From NCBI GenBank assembly GCA_017999015.1, contig JAGOBZ010000005.1, positions 1-25,598 on the forward strand: DNA of 25,598 bases. The letters are read 5' to 3'. This document shows positions 23,301-25,598 of this stretch, in pieces (position 1 is the first letter of the stretch; every line of letters starts with the position of its first letter). The notes under the pieces are model-generated. The model ran no database searches. It saw nothing but the letters and a program-made list of their open reading frames with translations, and was not told the origin of the DNA. This DNA comes from Kiritimatiellia bacterium (GTDB taxonomy: Bacteria; Verrucomicrobiota; Kiritimatiellia; RFP12; UBA1067). The translations under genes were made by a program, and so were the position numbers.

Positions 23301-25598
23301 CAGCAACGCATCCGCCGTGCGCAGCGTGGCGCCCGCGCGGGCACGCAGCGCCGCCGGCGCATTGTACTGCGCCGAGCAGGCGTCGATGACCGGGGCGCAG
23401 CCTTCTACCGTCAGGCCGCTTCCGTACTCAATCCAGACGTGACGCAGCAGGGACGCGCCGGCGCCCGCAGCGAGCGTGATGCCGGACCAGTCGCCGGCCT
23501 GAAGCACGCGGCCCTCGGGATTGGCCGCCGTGAAGCGGATGGGCGCGAGCGCGGTCCCGTTGGCAACCAGAGCGCCGTTCTCGACCACGATGCCCGTCCC
23601 TTGACGGAACGCCAGTGTGGCACCCGCCGGAATGGTCAATGTGGCGCCGCTGCGCACCGTCAGCGTGCCCAAGATCTCGGTGGCGCCGCCCGGCGTGCCC
23701 AGCGTCAGGTTCTGCGTGATCTCACCCTGATACGGATCGATCCAGGCTCGCGCGGTCACCTCGGGAATGACTTCGTCGCGCAGGTTATAGCCGACGACGG
23801 CGAACCAGTGCGTCAGCGTGCGGTCAAGCCCACTCGTCGTATAGGTGCGGACCGCTTTGCCGAGCGTCGCGATCGGAGTCATCCCCTCGATGCTGGCAAA
23901 GGGCGCGGTGGCGCTGTAGACGCGGAAGCCCGCGAAGCCGAATGAGTTGCCTGCGTAGCCGGCCCAGTTCAGCAGCGCGGTGTCGGCGCCCGGCGCGGTG
24001 ACGGTCAGCGTCACGGGGGGCGGCACGGCGCGCGGCAGGCGCAGAACGATGGGGGCGACCGCAGTCTCCATGTTGCCGGCGCGATCGGTCGGCACCACCG
24101 CCACCCAGTAGTTGGTGTCGAGCGCCATGGCGGAAACCGTATAGGCGCGCGCCCCCGCACTGATGAAGGTGCGCGGGGAGACATCCGCCAGGTTGGTGAA
24201 CGCAACCGTGCTGACGTAAACACGGAAACCGTTCAGGTCTTCCGGCGCCGCGTACTCCTGCCAACCCACGGTGCAGGAGGTCTCATTCGAAGCCGTCACG
24301 CGCAGCACGGGCAGCGCAGGCGGCGTGGCGTCGACCGTGAAGGACCAGGCGTTGGTCGGCGTCATGACCGAGCCGAACGGGTCGCGGGCTGCCGCGACCG
24401 ACAACACGTAGATTCCGTCTTCGCCGCGCGCGAACGAGGCGGGCGGGCAGCGGTAACTGTCGGCCGCCGTACTGACGCGCTGCCAGATTCCGCCCGCCAG
24501 CGGCAGGGTGCGGGTGACCGTGCCGGCGAGGTTGGAGTAGGTGACCTCCGGCACAACAGCCGGATCCATCGTGCGGTCAAAGACCAGCGTGGCCACCAGG
24601 TTCGTGGTGATGGGCACCGGTGAGTCCAGCGTACGCCGCACGTCGACGACACGCGGATTTAATGCATACGCAACATATTCTGCGCGCACGGTCGCATTCA
24701 CAGGATCCGCGCGGGTCAGCGTCCAGTTCCAGACGTTGGTGGCTGCGGCATAGCTGCCGTTACGCGTGTAACGCTGGAACAGGTAGCGGTTCTCGCCCGC
24801 TACGACCATGTGGGGCGCCACAAACTGCGCGGTTTGTCCGTTGTTCCAGGCGCCGGCCCCGCTGACAACGGCCAGGCCGGGTGGGACGGTTTCCGTCGTG
24901 ATCGTGTGGCTGCTGTTGACCTCCGCAAAGATCGCCACCAGCGCGCGGTTGTCAGTAATCGCGAATGCATAGCTGGGCGACGTGGAAACGACCTCGTAGC
25001 TGACCTGGTCGCGCCACTCCACAAAGGCGCAGCCGGCGGCGGGCGTAGCGGTCAAGGTGTTGGTGACGCCGTAATTCCACCAGCCCGCGCCGCTGACGCT
25101 GCCGAACCCGACCGGCGAGACAGTGGCGCTGACCGTAAAGCGCTTCAGATCGAAGACCGCGGTCAGCGTGCCGGTGTTTTGAGCCGCGAAGGTGTAAGGA
25201 TTGGCATAACTGACGGTTGAGCCGTTGAACAGCCAGCGTCCGAATACATAGCGCTCGGTGTCTGTCACCGTCGCGGTTGCCGTGAAAGACGTGCCGCGCC
25301 GCAGCGTCGCGCCGTCTGACACGCTGCCGGCCCCGGCCGCAGGGGATGTGGTGGCGGTGATCGTCACATAGACCACCTCTGCAACCGTGACCTGCGCGGT
25401 GGCCCACTCTGACCAGAGACCGTCAGAATCTTGAACCCGCAGCCGGATCGTCTTGGTGCCGGGCGTGTCAAAGGTCCATTGCGCGTCGGGTGTCGCGGCG
25501 CTGACATCCGCGACCGTGTCGCCATTGAAATCCCATGCGTACAGGACGAGGGTCTGCCCCGGATCAGGATCGCTGGAGGCCGCGCCCGTGAAACTGAT
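17349..25598 (-). CDS. Giant multidomain surface protein ending in a Hint domain, 5'-truncated by window edge
   Basis: The frame is open to the last base, so the gene begins outside the window; 2749 residues are visible. Domains in window numbering: PKD (1-74; YAWDFNGD, LRVQDSDG); three InlB-like repeats (about 75-312); an SbsA-type Ig domain (314-421, LVFDRTMDPA); two FN3-like domains (422-620); a right-handed beta-helix (620-832); several bacterial Ig-like modules (about 840-1400); FN3 domains (about 1409-1670); long beta-rich regions; a carboxypeptidase-regulatory-like domain (about 2263-2349, DANGDVVISDLMEGRW); a Hydin-like segment (DFGTVTG); a short helical part (2503-2566); a glycine linker (2572-2595); and a Hint domain (2596-2749). 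It must be exported, since all modules are extracellular types. It heads the visible operon and overlaps the propeller gene by ATGA. Likely roles are adhesin, S-layer-like or matrix protein. Domain names are from pattern recognition and the middle third is uncertain. Confidence 0.88.
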   Translation of the reverse strand: MSFTGAASSDPDPGQTLVLYAWDFNGDTVADVSAATPDAQWTFDTPGTKTIRLRVQDSDGLWSEWATAQVTVAEVVYVTITATTSPAAGAGSVSDGATLRRGTSFTATATVTDTERYVFGRWLFNGSTVSYANPYTFAAQNTGTLTAVFDLKRFTVSATVSPVGFGSVSGAGWWNYGVTNTLTATPAAGCAFVEWRDQVSYEVVSTSPSYAFAITDNRALVAIFAEVNSSHTITTETVPPGLAVVSGAGAWNNGQTAQFVAPHMVVAGENRYLFQRYTRNGSYAAATNVWNWTLTRADPVNATVRAEYVAYALNPRVVDVRRTLDSPVPITTNLVATLVFDRTMDPAVVPEVTYSNLAGTVTRTLPLAGGIWQRVSTAADSYRCPPASFARGEDGIYVLSVAAARDPFGSVMTPTNAWSFTVDATPPALPVLRVTASNETSCTVGWQEYAAPEDLNGFRVYVSTVAFTNLADVSPRTFISAGARAYTVSAMALDTNYWVAVVPTDRAGNMETAVAPIVLRLPRAVPPPVTLTVTAPGADTALLNWAGYAGNSFGFAGFRVYSATAPFASIEGMTPIATLGKAVRTYTTSGLDRTLTHWFAVVGYNLRDEVIPEVTARAWIDPYQGEITQNLTLGTPGGATEILGTLTVRSGATLTIPAGATLAFRQGTGIVVENGALVANGTALAPIRFTAANPEGRVLQAGDWSGITLAAGAGASLLRHVWIEYGSGLTVEGCAPVIDACSAQYNAPAALRARAGATLRTADALLLYNAVALFVEADATMEVSRSIVRNNQTNALATAGALVTATNVWWGAADLATVQSNHVGNVVCEPLLTAEPVLTPAADAHDGNRTVGVASITLALAARVAEAVQISEDSLFTGSFFDPFTTPKSVALSAGGGLKTLYIRFRNAAGQVSDTVTLPVTYITGGPQITACNIAEGAVLTRPFLLTATASSGLGVASLRALVDETVVAETNAASLNARWDVRTLAPGTHRVRLEALDTRGNLGTRSFNVTVNIQPPPNPVLTAPQDGLLTTDAAIAASGTAEPFATVTLRRNGAVVHQVSAAQNGAFSATVTLVEGENIIAAWVTDEFGSGRSNERRVMRDSGAPAPVTLGTPGYKQGTGLQFDWLFAPEGEQPASIALLRAAAPFSATNGATWQGAWTTANPLVHTPPSDGRWSFAAIGRDAAHNVSQIPNLITNDFDGTPPVFTNAFDKPSPCGTGPLQIEIESSEPLSGLPIITVQPPAASGPTMLTVSNTAPNRYTSVYNVQAVAGSGPLAVKVTGTDFAGNRATGVTPAGPVMVLDTRAPAGLLTTVPAGLIQVTNPVLMQISLMLDETPSGTPLLRFVPPEGATLPITLTGGGTNWTGTIELLPSMGSGIAGFTLTVSDMLGNAGTQLGGAAQAELYNTALPEPPPSVTDLRASTDQKGGVIKLAWLAVPDAESYSLYRQAGAAGTMPDTLIAGGITAASYEDLPPEDGFFRYAVCSVRRGSMAAPSPIALGISDRTPPPTPQNLTASLSSSGVRVEWEYSTSGEQPARFRVYRNGTLLRDRLSAGTRYILDNPAKGTWTYTVSAADINLNEALSNEASIDLTLPGVVRTDVIVGTDRIPRITWQTRAEHVGVNLYRNNVKLNATPLTGTSFTDSGLSGSALTRYEVRGVNSEGTESAARQLPVYHAGFALNVNPEAGGHALLRYFDQCVVTVSNLTGDAALDVAQLELTRAVTGGSSMTRTVASAQSAVSGRNVQLAVTYPCATEAGQQTYSGVLLQALDDTSASVRYELAFTGGTPSLAQVQIEITVEQQPVAGAACVPQARFYNRSQVPIDLVMWRNGQPGDVAIRVLDVNETEVNRVDVMMPKASLIATPDGQRGFVRIPANSSTLMVLPEIIVPEALGEQAQAFIEVAAAYVYTACGTAGEELSGPLQARLSITPRPTPYTAFGLPEQLAYRAGETLVITGYAFERATGMPMTNAPVSAGIGLDGFAWYVDAVSDSNGCFRAEWPIVPGISGLCQIWAAHPDVRDRLNHGQTAIYQAYFRPAEGTVRMAANDILTLRLNAYNPGSFTFTNLTAAFTAWQITEGVTNLLPMSVVSGVVENVEGLGLPPKQLVPVTLKLFATEEALPAFNCQYELVTPEGLRIPFDARVSVTAPLPLITVAAPANGYVDMSLDRGKTRSSDVELRNDGFKALLGVKMTAPTVPWMQVALTPQQDGTFALPDLAPGQSFTFQVLYAPGDDVEMKYYSDSLAITGTNSVTTKSLNLYAKVTSELRGSLAFHVANSLGQVVPDASVRVRSALDGTERTGFKTDANGDVVISDLMEGRWHWQVSASGHATQAGTAQVEADLVTSVEPILTRELVTVTFTVVPVPFTDRYEIKIEQTFSTYVPAPVLVVDPVYRDFGTVTGPFERTFTATAKNYGLIKMTEFTVRGSQTATASMTPAISYLPVLAPMEQIEIPYTVSYWGDQGAPVAPQAMTAPVMAPLAAPRSAASLTRGAGTLSDAPQYNPCTDDFMEAVEKLMSHLNGMYGSMSGTSLAQAQAAINLAWEVADSDYVPIGIGDMMKIYQTIFCIADMLGATSSGGGGGGGGGGGGGGGGGYGGAGGGCFEAGTPVLMADGSLRAIETVKPGDVVRTGPRQEDVARITETYKRPDVTIHQITLDSGTTLRTTAEHRIWTDARGWTLAKDIRAGDRVVCTNDVTATVTASVPTSQSATVYTFELREDIAYYAHGVLVRHLCGMQFPSMTPTHGTPGRTKGGAQ
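17352..17813 (-). other. C-terminal Hint (hedgehog/intein) autoprocessing domain
   Basis: These codons give 154 residues starting at a Cys right after the glycine linker. Block A is CFEAGTPVLMADGSLRAIET with V.PGDVV following; the TxxH motif is TAEH (64-67) followed by RIWTDARGWTLAKDIRAGD; the last block is VYTFELREDIAYYAHGVLV then RHLCG. Cys1 and the TxxH Thr and His are the residues needed for an N-S acyl shift and thioester formation. At the usual His-Asn-Cys/Ser end the sequence is His130-Leu131-Cys132, so Asn cyclisation should not occur. Only 22 residues follow Cys132. It therefore looks hedgehog-like, capable of N-terminal cleavage but not protein splicing. Activity is inferred. Confidence 0.85.
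17814..17885 (-). repeat. Polyglycine-coding linker repeat
   Basis: Twenty-four codons encode 17 consecutive Gly, then YGGAGGG, immediately before the Hint Cys. GGC dominates, interspersed with GGA and GGT, so the DNA is a GCC-rich near-triplet repeat that could change length by slippage. The protein segment would be a flexible spacer exposing the cleavage site between the ectodomain and the Hint domain. Confidence 0.85.

Noticed and set aside
1..25598. CRISPR arrays, tRNA or rRNA genes, insertion sequences, prophage genes, attachment sites
   Set aside because: No regularly spaced direct repeats, cloverleaf sequence, transposase or integrase frame, or terminal inverted repeats were found on reading both strands.

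Overview
The window is about 60% or more GC by eye and densely coding. It looks like chromosomal DNA from a Gram-negative bacterium of the PVC group, most likely Kiritimatiellota, Verrucomicrobiota or Lentisphaerota. This assignment is an inference. It rests on a choice-of-anchor Q beta-helix protein, a DUF1573-type protein, InlB-like repeats with short calcium-loop (TSP3-like) motifs, C-termini ending in FFRL/FFRI, an outer-membrane barrel ending in Phe, and a giant multidomain surface protein. No rRNA, tRNA, CRISPR array, insertion sequence, phage gene or convincing rho-independent terminator was seen.

Positions 1-2472: the 3' part of a YgjP-type metallopeptidase gene (cut by the window edge) is coupled by a 4-base overlap to a GT4 glycosyltransferase gene. 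An EamA-type transporter gene converges on it with a 68-base 3' overlap.

Positions 2568-4530 (minus strand): a small Cys-rich DUF4266-like lipoprotein gene sits 10 bases upstream of a gene that fuses a periplasmic TlpA-like thioredoxin domain to an outer-membrane beta-barrel. This looks like a condensed form of the known thioredoxin/DUF4266/DUF3570 gene neighbourhood.

Positions 4531-4833: a divergent intergenic region with a leader stem-loop for the minus-strand pair, an iterated palindrome, a GAACGTT tandem repeat, a 55-base pyrimidine tract, and a good sigma70-type promoter for the plus-strand operon.

Positions 4834-8292 (plus strand): argF (ornithine carbamoyltransferase), pyrB (a long aspartate carbamoyltransferase variant), then a secreted protein of unknown function built from about 13 aromatic WPFY-like repeats.

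Positions 8284-25598 (minus strand): six consecutive genes for exported proteins, all tightly spaced and two pairs with ATGA start/stop overlaps. In transcription order: a giant protein of more than 2749 residues (its 5' end lies outside the window) ending in a polyglycine linker and a Hint (hedgehog/intein) domain; a 1330-residue protein with a TolB-like propeller; a secreted tandem rhodanese-like protein lacking catalytic Cys; an InlB-repeat/TSP3-like protein; a DUF1573-type protein; and a beta-helix choice-of-anchor Q protein. This looks like one cell-surface or extracellular assembly locus. The Hint domain keeps the N-terminal nucleophile and the TxxH motif but has Leu where the cyclising Asn should be. 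This makes it the best candidate for an undescribed surface processing or anchoring system here.
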